This document shows, in pieces, positions 25,608-34,243 of a stretch of DNA of 64,000 nucleotides. A program made the position numbers and the translations under genes. The stretch comes from Streptoverticillium olivoreticuli subsp. olivoreticuli (GTDB lineage Bacteria; Actinomycetota; Actinomycetes; Streptomycetales; Streptomycetaceae). Location of the stretch: the NCBI RefSeq assembly GCF_003391135.1, contig NZ_CP031455.1, positions 5,936,001-6,000,000 of the forward strand. The letters run 5' to 3'. The notes beneath the pieces are model-generated. The model worked only from the letters and a program-made list of their open reading frames with translations, did no database searches and was not told the origin of the DNA. Within the stretch, counting starts at the first letter, position 1; every line of letters begins with the position of its first letter.

Positions 25608-26864
25608 GTGAACCATCTGATGCCTTTGGACGCCGAACCCGACACCGTCGACGCCAAGCTGCCCGGTGCACTCCCCTCCGCGCTGCGCGCCGAACTCATC
25701 GCGTTCCGCCGGGACTTGCACATGCACCCGGAGCTGGGGAACCGCGAGTTCCGTACCACCGCGGCGGTCAAAGCGAGGCTGGAGAAGGCGGGGCTCAAGC
25801 CCCGCACCCTCTCCACAGGCACCGGGCTGTTCTGCGACATCGGGCGGGACGCCGTGCGGGAGGCGGGCCGGCACACCACCGTCGCCCGGGGCATGCTCGC
25901 GCTGCGCGCCGACCTCGACGCGCTGCCCATCCCGGACACCAAGACGGTCCCGTACCGCTCGACCGTCCCCAGAATGGCGCACGCCTGCGGTCACGACGTG
26001 CACACCACCGCCGTGCTCGGCGCCGGTCTCGTCCTCGCGGACCTGGCCGCGAAGGGCCTGCTGCCGCACCCGGTCCGGCTGATCTTCCAGCCCGCCGAGG
26101 AGGTGCTGCCCGGCGGCGCCCTCGACGCCATCGAGTGCGGGGCGCTGGAGGGCGTGGGCCGGATCATCGCGGTGCACTGCGACCCCAAGGTCGAGGTCGG
26201 CCGCATCGGCCTGCGGCAGGGCGCGATCACCTCGGCCTGCGACCGGCTGGAGGTGTCGCTGGACGGCCCCGGCGGCCACACCGCGCGGCCGCACTTCACC
26301 ACCGACCTGGTGACCGCCGTGGCCCGGGTGGCCACGGACGTCCCCGCGGTGCTCGCGCGCCGGGTCGACGCCCGCTCGGGCCTGTCCCTCACCTGGGGGC
26401 GGATGGAGGCCGGGCACGCCTGCAACGTCATCCCGCAGCACGGCGAGCTCTCCGGCACGGTCCGCTGCCTGGACCTGCACGCCTGGCGGGACGCGCCCGA
26501 CCTGGTGCACGCCGCGATCGACGAGGTCGCGACCCTGCACCGCGCGAAGTCGGAGATCAATTACGTCCGCGGGGTGCCCCCGGTCATCAACGACCCCGAG
26601 GTCACGGAGCTGCTCCGGCGGGCCATGACGGCGCGCCGCGGGCCGCACTCCGTCGAGGACACCGAGCAGAGCCTGGGCGGGGAGGACTTCTCCTGGTACC
26701 TGGAGCACGTCCCCGGCGCGATGGCCAGGCTCGGGGTCCGGCCGGTGGGCGACAACACCCGGCGTGACCTGCATCGCGGTGATTTCGACGTGGACGAGGG
26801 GTCCATCGAGGCCGGCGTCGAGCTGTTCACCGCGGCGGCACTGCTGGACGGACGCGCTTCATAG
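25608..26864 (+). CDS. M20-family metal-dependent amidohydrolase
   Basis: A 418-residue enzyme of the aminoacylase/IAA-amino-acid-hydrolase branch (M20D). It has FRRDLHMHPELGNREFRT, the metal site MAHACGHDVHT, QPAEEVLPGG and GGEDFSWYL. It hydrolyses N-acyl amino acids or related amides. GTG 25608 (VNHLMPL) is preferred over upstream in-frame codons that read through probable promoter DNA. ATG 25620 is also possible. It lies just upstream of the nucleoside uptake operon but reads like an independent gene. Confidence 0.85.
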   Translation: MNHLMPLDAEPDTVDAKLPGALPSALRAELIAFRRDLHMHPELGNREFRTTAAVKARLEKAGLKPRTLSTGTGLFCDIGRDAVREAGRHTTVARGMLALRADLDALPIPDTKTVPYRSTVPRMAHACGHDVHTTAVLGAGLVLADLAAKGLLPHPVRLIFQPAEEVLPGGALDAIECGALEGVGRIIAVHCDPKVEVGRIGLRQGAITSACDRLEVSLDGPGGHTARPHFTTDLVTAVARVATDVPAVLARRVDARSGLSLTWGRMEAGHACNVIPQHGELSGTVRCLDLHAWRDAPDLVHAAIDEVATLHRAKSEINYVRGVPPVINDPEVTELLRRAMTARRGPHSVEDTEQSLGGEDFSWYLEHVPGAMARLGVRPVGDNTRRDLHRGDFDVDEGSIEAGVELFTAAALLDGRAS

Positions 26865-26869
26865 ACAAA

Positions 26870-26908
26870 ATCCGTCGGCAATCGGTCGGCAATCCGTCGG
26901 CAATCGGG
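26870..26908 (+). repeat. 11-bp tandem repeat
   Basis: Three and a half direct copies of ATC(C/G)GTCGGCA sit just after the amidohydrolase stop and before the BMP promoter. No function is evident. Confidence 0.7.
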
Positions 26909-26965
26909 TCAAGAGGCGTTCGCGTCGATCCGATAACGGCTTTGAAGCACCCCTTTTATCTCCAT

Positions 26966-26977
26966 CTACGCGCGTTA
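26966..26977. promoter_or_regulatory. Nucleoside-regulon operator 1 (BMP lipoprotein)
   Basis: CTACGCGCGTTA is one of five near-identical sites in the window (consensus CTACGCGCGTAG). It overlaps TACGAT (26976-26981), a good -10 element, so a bound protein would block transcription of the BMP gene 54 bp downstream. Confidence 0.7.
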
Positions 26978-27030
26978 CGATGCCCGCGAACCAGCGCCGA
27001 CGGAGGCGCTTCGAGTGAAGGGGCCCCTTC

Positions 27031-28062
27031 GTGCGCCGGGTATCCACAATCACTGTCGCGGGTGTCACCACCGCGGCTCTCGCATTCACCCTCACCGCTT
27101 GTGGTGAGTCCTCCACCGATTCGGGTGGCAGCAAGGACAAGGGCGTCGGCCTGGCGTTCGACGTCGGCGGCCGTGACGACCACTCCTTCAACGAGTCCGC
27201 CGCCCGCGGCCTGGACAAGGCGGAGAAGGAACTCAAGGTCGGCGGCAAGATGATGACCGCCAAGAACGGCGAGACCGAGGCGGAGCGCGAGCAGCGGCTG
27301 AGCTCGCTCGCCGACGCGGGCTACAACCCGGTCATCGGCGTCGGCTTCAACTACAAGAACTCGATCGAGAAGGTGGCCAAGGACTTCCCGAAGACCACCT
27401 TCGCGGTCGTCGACTCGATCGCCAACGGCTCGAACGTCGCCAGCATCACCTTCGGTGAGCACGAGGGCTCCTACCTCGCCGGTGTCGCCGCCGCGCTGAA
27501 GTCCAAGACCCACAAGGTCGGCTTCATCGGCGGTGTGCAGAACGCGCTGATCCAGAAGTTCCAGGCCGGATTCGAGCAGGGCGTCAAGGACACGGACTCC
27601 AAGGCGGAGATCCGTTCCGAGTACCTCTACACGAACAACGACAAGGGCTTCAACGACCCGGCGGCCGCCAAGGACAAGGCCAAGGGCATGCTCGACTCGG
27701 ACATCGACGTGATCTACAGCGCGGCCGGTCTCTCCGGCAACGGTTCGATGGAGGCCGTCGCGGGCAAGAAGGGCGCCTGGTCCATCGGGGTCGACTCCGA
27801 CCAGTACCAGCAGCCGGGCCTGGAGAAGTACAAGAGCTCCATCCTCACCTCGGTCGTGAAGAACGTCGACGTGGCGGTCTTCGACCTCATCAAGAGCGTC
27901 CAGGACGGCAAGCCCTTCACGGGCGAGCACAAGTACCTGCTCAAGGACAACGGCGTCTCGCTGGCGACCTCGGGCGGCTTCATCGACGACATCAAGCCGA
28001 AGATCGAGGAAGCCAAGAAGAACATCGTGGACGGCAAGATCACGGTCAAGACCTCCCCGTGA
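27031..28062 (+). CDS. bmpA: BMP-family nucleoside-binding lipoprotein
   Basis: A 343-residue substrate-binding protein. Signal peptide and lipobox LTACGE give Cys at about residue 24. The BMP fold is shown by VGLAFDVGGRDDHSFNESAARG, PVIGVGFNYKNSIEKVAKDFP, ITFGEHEGSYLAGVAAALK and VIYSAAGLSGNG. PnrA-type homologues bind purine and pyrimidine nucleosides outside the membrane and deliver them to a BMP-type ABC transporter, encoded next. GTG 27031 is the start. An operator-like palindrome lies upstream. Confidence 0.92.
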   Translation: MRRVSTITVAGVTTAALAFTLTACGESSTDSGGSKDKGVGLAFDVGGRDDHSFNESAARGLDKAEKELKVGGKMMTAKNGETEAEREQRLSSLADAGYNPVIGVGFNYKNSIEKVAKDFPKTTFAVVDSIANGSNVASITFGEHEGSYLAGVAAALKSKTHKVGFIGGVQNALIQKFQAGFEQGVKDTDSKAEIRSEYLYTNNDKGFNDPAAAKDKAKGMLDSDIDVIYSAAGLSGNGSMEAVAGKKGAWSIGVDSDQYQQPGLEKYKSSILTSVVKNVDVAVFDLIKSVQDGKPFTGEHKYLLKDNGVSLATSGGFIDDIKPKIEEAKKNIVDGKITVKTSP

Positions 28063-28098
28063 CCTGCGGGACCGGCTCCGGCCGGTCCTGCGCGGCCA

Positions 28099-28138
28099 CG
28101 GGCCCGGTGGCGGGGGAGTGCCCCCGCCGCCGGGCCCG
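28099..28138 (+). terminator. Strong hairpin after the BMP gene
   Basis: CGGGCCCGGTGGCGGGGG pairs with CCCCCGCCGCCGGGCCCG (18 bp, one mismatch or wobble) around a short loop. A second hairpin, GCTCCCCG/CGGGGAGC, follows at 28144-28169. Partial termination here would yield more binding protein than ABC transporter. Confidence 0.65.
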
Positions 28139-28180
28139 CACATGCTCCCCGCGACAACGCTCGGGGAGCCTCCGGCCAAC

Positions 28181-28194
28181 GCTACGCGCGTAGC
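28181..28194. promoter_or_regulatory. Nucleoside-regulon operator 2 (ABC transporter)
   Basis: GCTACGCGCGTAGC is a perfect 14-bp palindrome between the BMP terminator and the ABC ATPase gene. It implies a second regulated promoter inside the uptake operon. Confidence 0.72.
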
Positions 28195-28342
28195 TTCCTG
28201 TTGACGCTGTAGCGTCGCCCCCGCCCTCCCGGAGCCCACCCCGGTCCCCGCCCGGCCGGCCCCGGTTTCCTCCCGCTCCCTTCCCCGAGGAGAGTGCGCC
28301 ATCAAAGCGTCCAAAGAATCCAGCGGTTCCACAGCCCCCGCG

Positions 28343-29893
28343 GTGGAACTCGCCGGCATCACCAAGCGGTTCCCCGGCGTCGTGGCCAACCACGACATCC
28401 ACCTCACGGTCCGTCGCGGCACCGTCCATGCCCTCTGCGGCGAGAACGGTGCCGGCAAGTCGACCCTGATGAAGATCCTCTACGGCATGCAGAAGCCGGA
28501 CGAGGGCACCATCACGCTCGACGGTGAGCAGGTCACCCTGCACACCCCCGGCGACGCGATCGCGCGCGGCATCGGCATGGTGCACCAGCACTTCATGCTC
28601 GCCGACAACCTCACCGTCCTGGAGAACGTCGTCCTCGGCGCCGAGAAGCTCCACGGCATCGGCGGCAAGGCGCGCGCGAAGATCAAGGAGATCTCCGACT
28701 CCTACGGCCTCGGCGTCCGCCCCGACGCCATGGTCGAGGACCTCGGTGTCGCCGACCGCCAGCGCGTGGAGATCCTCAAGGTCCTCTACCGCGGCGCCCG
28801 CACGCTGATCCTCGACGAGCCCACCGCCGTCCTCGTCCCGCAGGAGGTCGACGCGCTCTTCGACAACCTCCGCGAGCTCAAGGCCGAGGGCCTGACGGTC
28901 ATCTTCATCTCGCACAAGCTCGGCGAGGTGCTCTCCGTCGCCGACGACATCACCGTCATCCGGCGCGGCACCACCGTCGGCAGCGCGGTGCCCAGCGAGA
29001 CCACCCCCAAGCAGCTCGCCGAGCTGATGGTCGGCAGCGAGCTGCCCTCGCCCGAGACCCGTGAGTCGACGGTCACCGACACCCCGATGCTCACCGTCGA
29101 GGACCTCAAGATGTCCGCCGTCGACCCCGACGGCGTCGTCCGGGACGTGCTCGGCGGGATCTCCTTCACCATCCGCAAGGGCGAGGTCCTCGGCATCGCG
29201 GGCGTGGAGGGCAACGGCCAGGCCGAGCTCGTCGAGGCCATCATGGGCATGCGCCCGCTGGACTCCGGCACCGTCACCCTCGACGGCACCGACGTCAGCC
29301 AGGCCCCGACGCGCAAGCGGCGCGAGGACGGCATCGGCTACATCCCCGAGGACCGCCACCGGCACGGCCTGCTGCTGGAAGCCCCGCTGTGGGAGAACCG
29401 CATCCTCGGCCACGTCACCGAGAAGCCCAACAGCAAGGGCGCGCTCCTCGACCCCAAGGCCGCTCGCGCCGACACCGAGCGCATCGTCCGCGAGTACGAC
29501 GTGCGCACCCCCGGCATCGAGGTCACCGCGGCGTCCCTGTCCGGCGGCAACCAGCAGAAGCTGATCGTCGGCCGCGAGATGAGCCACCTGCCCAAGCTGC
29601 TCATCGCCGCGCACCCCACCCGGGGCGTGGACGTCGGCGCGCAGGCGCAGATCTGGGACCAGATCCGCGAGGCGCGCCACGAGGGCCTGGCGGTGCTGCT
29701 GATCTCCGCCGACCTGGACGAGCTGATCGGGCTCTCCGACACCCTGCGGGTGATGTTCCGCGGCCGCCTGGTCGCCGACGCCGACCCCGCGGCGATCACC
29801 CCGGAGGAGCTGGGCTCGGCCATGACCGGCGCCGCCTCCGGCCACCTTGAGCACGTAGACGAGCAGGAAGAGGAAGGGGGCGACGACGCATGA
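28343..29893 (+). CDS. ABC transporter ATP-binding protein for nucleosides
   Basis: A protein with two ABC domains, as in sugar/nucleoside importers. The first has Walker A GENGAGKST, a degenerate signature (VEDLGVADRQRVEILKVLYRG) and Walker B TLILDEPTAVL. The second has GVEGNGQAEL in place of Walker A, signature SLSGGNQQKLIVGRE and AHPTRGVDVGA. GTG 28343 is given as the conservative start, but it lacks a ribosome site. GAGGAGAG at 28287-28294 instead points to codon 28301, ATC, which would add 14 residues (IKASKESSGSTAPA). The next gene overlaps its stop. Confidence 0.9.
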   Translation: MELAGITKRFPGVVANHDIHLTVRRGTVHALCGENGAGKSTLMKILYGMQKPDEGTITLDGEQVTLHTPGDAIARGIGMVHQHFMLADNLTVLENVVLGAEKLHGIGGKARAKIKEISDSYGLGVRPDAMVEDLGVADRQRVEILKVLYRGARTLILDEPTAVLVPQEVDALFDNLRELKAEGLTVIFISHKLGEVLSVADDITVIRRGTTVGSAVPSETTPKQLAELMVGSELPSPETRESTVTDTPMLTVEDLKMSAVDPDGVVRDVLGGISFTIRKGEVLGIAGVEGNGQAELVEAIMGMRPLDSGTVTLDGTDVSQAPTRKRREDGIGYIPEDRHRHGLLLEAPLWENRILGHVTEKPNSKGALLDPKAARADTERIVREYDVRTPGIEVTAASLSGGNQQKLIVGREMSHLPKLLIAAHPTRGVDVGAQAQIWDQIREARHEGLAVLLISADLDELIGLSDTLRVMFRGRLVADADPAAITPEELGSAMTGAASGHLEHVDEQEEEGGDDA

Positions 29894-31005
29894 GCCTCGC
29901 GAAGAAGTTCGACAAGAACAAACTGATCCTGGGCCTCGCCGCGCCGCTGCTGGCGATCGTGGCGGCCGTGGCCGTCACCTCGGTGATCATCGCGATCACC
30001 GGGAAGGACCCCTTCCACGCCTACCAGGTCATGGTCGACTACGGGTCCAAGAGCGACTCCCAGGTCTGGATCATCAACAAGGCGGTCCCGTACTACCTGT
30101 CCGCGCTGGCCGTCGCCATCGGCTTCCGGATGAACCTCTTCAACATCGGCGTCGACGGCCAGTACCGCATCGCGGCCTTCTTCGCCGCCGTCGTCGGCGG
30201 CGCCATGACGATGCCGGGCTTCATCCAGATCCCGGTCATCATCATCACCGCCATGGTCGTGGGCGCGATCTGGGCGGGCATCGCCGGCCTGCTGAAGGTC
30301 ACCCGCGGCGTCAACGAGGTGATCAGCACGATCATGCTGAACGCCATCGGCGGCTCGATCATCGGTTACTTCCTCCAGGACGGCCGGCTCGGGAAGAAGG
30401 AGGGCAACATGGTCCACACGCCCGTCCTGCCCGACTCCGCGCACTTCTTCGAGATCCCGACCCAGCCCAAGCCGATCTACGGCTTCGTCGTGATCGCGGC
30501 CATCGCCGGCCTCGCCTACTGGTTCGTGCTCAACCGCACCCGGTTCGGCTTCGACCTGCGCACCGTCGGCCAGTCCGAGTCCGCGGCCGCGGCCAGCGGC
30601 GTCAACGTCAAGCGCATGGTGATCACCTCGATGGTGCTCTCCGGCGCGACCGCGGGCCTCGTCGGCATGCCGACCCTGCTCGGCATCTCGTACAACTACG
30701 GCACCGACTTCCCCGTCGGCATCGGCTTCACCGGTATCGCCATCGCGCTGCTCGGCCGCAACAACCCCGTCGGCATGGCGCTGGCCGCCCTCCTGTGGGG
30801 CTTCCTCGAGCGCACCGGCACCCAGCTGGAGTTCGAGGGGTACGCGCAGGAGATCGTCGGCGTGGTCCAGGGCGTCATCGTCCTCTGCGTCGTCATCGCG
30901 TACGAGATCGTCCGCCGCTACGGACTCAAGACCCAGCAGCGGAAGGTCGGCGAGGAGCTCGCCGCCCAGGCCCGCAAGAGCGACAAGGCGGAGGTATCCG
31001 CGTGA
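29890..31005 (+). CDS. ABC transporter permease, nucleoside uptake (BMP-type)
   Basis: A 371-residue permease with about nine to ten membrane segments. ALAVAIGFRMNLFNIGVDGQYRIAAF and TRGVNEVISTIMLNAIGGSIIGYF match the branched-chain/BMP permease family (YufP/NupB type). The start ATG 29890 overlaps the ATPase stop (ATGA), and its own stop overlaps the next permease (GTGA). It forms a heterodimer channel with the following gene's product. The C-terminal ~40 residues are basic and cytoplasmic. Confidence 0.92.
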   Translation: MSLAKKFDKNKLILGLAAPLLAIVAAVAVTSVIIAITGKDPFHAYQVMVDYGSKSDSQVWIINKAVPYYLSALAVAIGFRMNLFNIGVDGQYRIAAFFAAVVGGAMTMPGFIQIPVIIITAMVVGAIWAGIAGLLKVTRGVNEVISTIMLNAIGGSIIGYFLQDGRLGKKEGNMVHTPVLPDSAHFFEIPTQPKPIYGFVVIAAIAGLAYWFVLNRTRFGFDLRTVGQSESAAAASGVNVKRMVITSMVLSGATAGLVGMPTLLGISYNYGTDFPVGIGFTGIAIALLGRNNPVGMALAALLWGFLERTGTQLEFEGYAQEIVGVVQGVIVLCVVIAYEIVRRYGLKTQQRKVGEELAAQARKSDKAEVSA

Positions 31006-32288
31006 GCACCACCTTTACCGACGCCGTGAGCAACGCGCTCAGCGGCAAGAACAAGCCCGGGGGGCGCAGGCTCTCCACCCCCGTCGTCCTGCTGGTCATC
31101 GCGGGCGCGCTGATCCTGGTGTCCGCGCTGCGCGCGATCACCGGTGCCGGTGACCTCACCTCCTCCGGCCAGTTCGGCGGCGCCCTCGCCGCCGCCGTGC
31201 CGATCGGCCTCGCCGGCCTCGGCGGCCTGTGGGCCGAGCGCGCGGGCGTCGTCAACATCGGCCTCGAAGGCATGATGATGCTCGGCACCTTCTGCGCGGG
31301 CTGGATGGGCTGGCAGCACGGCCCCTGGGCCGCGGCGCTCGCCGGTGTCATCGGCGGCGCGCTGGGCGGCCTCGTGCACGCCATCGCCACCGTCACCTTC
31401 GGCGTCGACCACATCATCTCCGGTGTGGCCATCAACATCCTGGCGCTCGGTGTCACGCAGTACCTCGCCAAGCTGACGTTCGGCGCGGAAGGCAGCGCGG
31501 CCCAGAGGGCGGGCGGCAACGACAAGCAGTCGCCCGTCATGGAGAACATGCCGAACTTCTCCATCCCCGGCCTGTCGGACTGGCTGAACAGCGTGGAGAA
31601 GCACCACTGGTTCCTCGTCTCCGACCTCGCCGGCATGGTCGACGGCCTGGTCACCGACGTGTCCTGGCTGACGATCGTCGCCGTGGCGCTCTTCGCCGGC
31701 ACCTTCTACGTGCTGTGGCGCACGGCCTTCGGCCTGCGCCTGCGCTCCTGCGGCGAGAGCCCCGTCGCCGCCGAGTCCCTCGGCGTCAACGTCTACACCT
31801 ACAAGTACGCGGCCGTGGTCGTCTCCGGCGCCCTCGCGGGCCTGGGCGGCGCGTTCCTCGCCATCGGCACGCACATGTACTCCGACGGCCAGACCGGCGG
31901 GCGCGGCTACATCGGTCTCGCCACCATGATCTCCGGCAACTGGCGGCCGGGCGGCGTCGCGATGAGCGCGGGCCTGTTCGGCTTCATGGACAGCCTCCAG
32001 CTGCGCGGCGGCGGCGCGACCGTCCACGCGCTGCTGCTCCTGCTCGCCGTGCTGCTCGTCGGCTTCGCCGCCTGGCGGCTGCGGACCGGCAAGCGCCAGG
32101 TCGCGATCGCGGCCGGTGTCCTCGCCGTCGCGCTGATCGTCTGGTACGCGCTGACCAAGACGGTGCCGCTGGAGTTCGTCGACGCCACCCCGTACGTCGT
32201 GACGCTGCTGGTGCTGTGCGTCTCCGCGCAACGCCTGCGGATGCCCAAGGCGAACGGTAAGCCGTACCGGAAGGGCCAAGGCAAGTGA
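31002..32288 (+). CDS. ABC transporter permease, nucleoside uptake (second subunit)
   Basis: A 428-residue permease. AAAVPIGLAGLGGLWAERAGVVNIGLEGMMMLG is the family hallmark (YufQ/NupC type). HAIATVTFGVDHIISGVAINILALG and FGLRLRSCGESPVAAESLGVNVYTYKY, an ATPase-contact-type loop, also fit. It starts at GTG 31002 inside the stop of the first permease and overlaps the cytidine deaminase start. It adds about 60 residues beyond the core at the C-terminus, mostly membrane-spanning. Confidence 0.92.
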   Translation: MSTTFTDAVSNALSGKNKPGGRRLSTPVVLLVIAGALILVSALRAITGAGDLTSSGQFGGALAAAVPIGLAGLGGLWAERAGVVNIGLEGMMMLGTFCAGWMGWQHGPWAAALAGVIGGALGGLVHAIATVTFGVDHIISGVAINILALGVTQYLAKLTFGAEGSAAQRAGGNDKQSPVMENMPNFSIPGLSDWLNSVEKHHWFLVSDLAGMVDGLVTDVSWLTIVAVALFAGTFYVLWRTAFGLRLRSCGESPVAAESLGVNVYTYKYAAVVVSGALAGLGGAFLAIGTHMYSDGQTGGRGYIGLATMISGNWRPGGVAMSAGLFGFMDSLQLRGGGATVHALLLLLAVLLVGFAAWRLRTGKRQVAIAAGVLAVALIVWYALTKTVPLEFVDATPYVVTLLVLCVSAQRLRMPKANGKPYRKGQGK

Positions 32289-32689
32289 TGTCTTCTTCTC
32301 AGTCCGTCGACTGGGACGAGCTGCGGTCGCAGGCCCGGGACGCCATGTCCCGGGCCTACGCCCCGTACTCCGACTTCCCCGTGGGCGCCGCGGCGCTCGT
32401 CGACGACGGCCGCACCGTGACCGGCTGCAACGTGGAGAACGCCGCCTACGGTGTCGCCCTGTGCGCCGAATGCGGGCTGATCTCCGAGCTGTTCTCCTCC
32501 GGCGGCGGCCGTCTGACGGCCTTCACCTGCTGCGACCGCAAGGGCAATGTCCTGATGCCGTGCGGCCGCTGCCGTCAGCTGCTGTGGGAGCACGGCGGCC
32601 CCGAGCTGGCCGTGGACACGACGACGGGCATCCGCCCGCTGTCGGAGCTGCTGCCCGATGCGTTTGGGCCCGCCGACCTGAATCGTTGA
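32285..32689 (+). CDS. cdd: Cytidine deaminase
   Basis: A 134-residue enzyme that converts cytidine and deoxycytidine to uridine forms. The zinc site is CAECGLISEL (Cys and catalytic Glu) and PCGRCRQLL (two Cys), as in tetrameric CDAs, which use three Cys. Substrate contacts lie in CNVENAAYG. GTG 32285 overlaps the permease stop; ATG 32288 is an equally possible start. Its place in the operon lets imported cytidine be used at once. Confidence 0.95.
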   Translation: MMSSSQSVDWDELRSQARDAMSRAYAPYSDFPVGAAALVDDGRTVTGCNVENAAYGVALCAECGLISELFSSGGGRLTAFTCCDRKGNVLMPCGRCRQLLWEHGGPELAVDTTTGIRPLSELLPDAFGPADLNR

Positions 32690-32704
32690 AGATGTCCTCA
32701 AGCG

Positions 32705-32733
32705 CCGGACGGGCTGATGATCAGCCCGTCCGG
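32705..32733. repeat. Short GGACGGGCTG palindrome between cdd and deoA
   Basis: CCGGACGGGCTGAT and ATCAGCCCGTCCGG are perfect 14-bp arms around one base. It is the core of the window's palindromic repeat family and could also act as a terminator or mRNA-stabilising hairpin between the two genes. Confidence 0.75.
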
Positions 32734-32789
32734 GTCACTTTCCGGCCCCGGGAAGACTGAGGACGCACGAACTTAAGGAAAATGTGCTG

Positions 32790-34067
32790 ATGGACGCCAT
32801 TTCCGTAATCCGCACCAAGCGCGACCGCGGCCGTCTGACCGACGAGCAGATCGACTGGATGATCGACGCGTACACGCGCGGCGAGGTCGCCGACGAGCAG
32901 ATGTCCTCGCTCGCGATGGCGATCCTGCTCAACGGCATGGACCGGGCCGAGATCGCCCGCTGGACCGCCGCGATGATCAAGTCGGGCGAGCGCATGGACT
33001 TCTCGTCCCTGCCCGTCCCGACCTCGGACAAGCACTCCACCGGCGGCGTCGGCGACAAGATCACCCTGCCGCTCGCCCCGCTCGTCGCCGCCTGCGGCGC
33101 GGCCGTGCCGCAGCTGTCCGGCCGGGGCCTCGGCCACACCGGTGGCACGCTCGACAAGCTGGAGTCCATCCCCGGCTGGCGCGCGCTGCTGTCGAACGAC
33201 GAGATGATGCAGGTCCTGCGCGACGTCGGCTCGGTCATCTGCGCCGCGGGCGACGGTCTCGCCCCGGCCGACAAGAAGCTCTACGCGCTGCGCGACGTGA
33301 CCGGCACGGTGGAGGCGATCCCGCTGATCGCCTCGTCCATCATGTCGAAGAAGATCGCCGAGGGTACGGGCTCGCTCGTCCTCGACGTCAAGGTCGGCTC
33401 CGGCGCCTTCATGAAGAACATCGAGGACGCGCGCGAGCTCGCCTCCACGATGGTCGGCCTGGGCACGGACCACGGCGTGAAGACCGTCGCCCTGCTCACC
33501 GACATGTCGACCCCGCTCGGCCTGACCGCGGGCAACGCCCTCGAGGTCCGCGAGTCGGTCGAGGTGCTGGCGGGCGGCGGCCCGGCCGACGTCGTCGAGC
33601 TGACCCTCGCCCTGGCGCGCGAGATGCTCGCCGCGGCGGGCCTGCCGGACGCCGACCCGGCCAAGGCGCTCAAGGACGGCTCCGCGATGGACCACTGGCG
33701 CCGCATGATCCGGGCGCAGGGCGGCGACCCGGACGCGACCCTGCCGGTGGCGCGCGAGCAGCACATCGTCACGGCGACCTCGACCGGTGTCCTGACCGGC
33801 CTCGACGCCTACGCCGTCGGCGTCGCCGCCTGGCGCCTGGGCGCGGGCCGCGCGCGCAAGGAGGACGTGGTCCAGGCCGGCGCGGGCGTGGAGCTCCACG
33901 CGAAGCCGGGCGACGAGGTCAAGGAGGGCCAGCCCCTGATGACCCTGCACACCGACACCCCCGAGAAGTTCGGTTACGCGCTCCAGTCCCTGGAGGGCGG
34001 CGTCGAGATCTCGGCCCCGGGCACGGCCTTCACGCCGAACCCGATCGTGCTGGACCGCATCGCGTAA
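32790..34067 (+). CDS. deoA: Thymidine phosphorylase
   Basis: A 425-residue enzyme that splits thymidine or deoxyuridine with phosphate into base and deoxyribose 1-phosphate. Family motifs are SDKHSTGGVGDKITL (phosphate loop), the signature SGRGLGHTGGTLDKLE, and LDVKVGSGAFMK. A C-terminal alpha/beta domain contains the barrel-hammer segment (LHAKPGDEVKEGQPL). ATG 32790 follows AAGGAA at a good distance; GTG 32784 would add two residues. It is the last gene of the uptake operon, 100 bp after cdd. Confidence 0.94.
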   Translation: MDAISVIRTKRDRGRLTDEQIDWMIDAYTRGEVADEQMSSLAMAILLNGMDRAEIARWTAAMIKSGERMDFSSLPVPTSDKHSTGGVGDKITLPLAPLVAACGAAVPQLSGRGLGHTGGTLDKLESIPGWRALLSNDEMMQVLRDVGSVICAAGDGLAPADKKLYALRDVTGTVEAIPLIASSIMSKKIAEGTGSLVLDVKVGSGAFMKNIEDARELASTMVGLGTDHGVKTVALLTDMSTPLGLTAGNALEVRESVEVLAGGGPADVVELTLALAREMLAAAGLPDADPAKALKDGSAMDHWRRMIRAQGGDPDATLPVAREQHIVTATSTGVLTGLDAYAVGVAAWRLGAGRARKEDVVQAGAGVELHAKPGDEVKEGQPLMTLHTDTPEKFGYALQSLEGGVEISAPGTAFTPNPIVLDRIA

Positions 34068-34087
34068 GCGGTCCGACAAGAGGTGAC

Positions 34088-34128
34088 CGGGCGCCCCGGC
34101 CGACGGAAGCCGTCGGCCGGGGCGCCCG
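34088..34128 (+). terminator. Terminator after deoA
   Basis: A perfect 19-bp stem (CGGGCGCCCCGGCCGACGG / CCGTCGGCCGGGGCGCCCG) with the loop AAG, 20 bp after the deoA stop. No T-tract, as is common in Streptomyces. Confidence 0.85.
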
Positions 34129-34243
34129 ATGCGTTGTCGGCCGCATCGCATATTTTGTCTGTTGCGCAATCCAGGAACTGTGAGCGCGAGTGCCCCGTTG
34201 TTCGCGATGAACGCGGGAAGCCAGGACAGTTGGAGGAGAGTTC

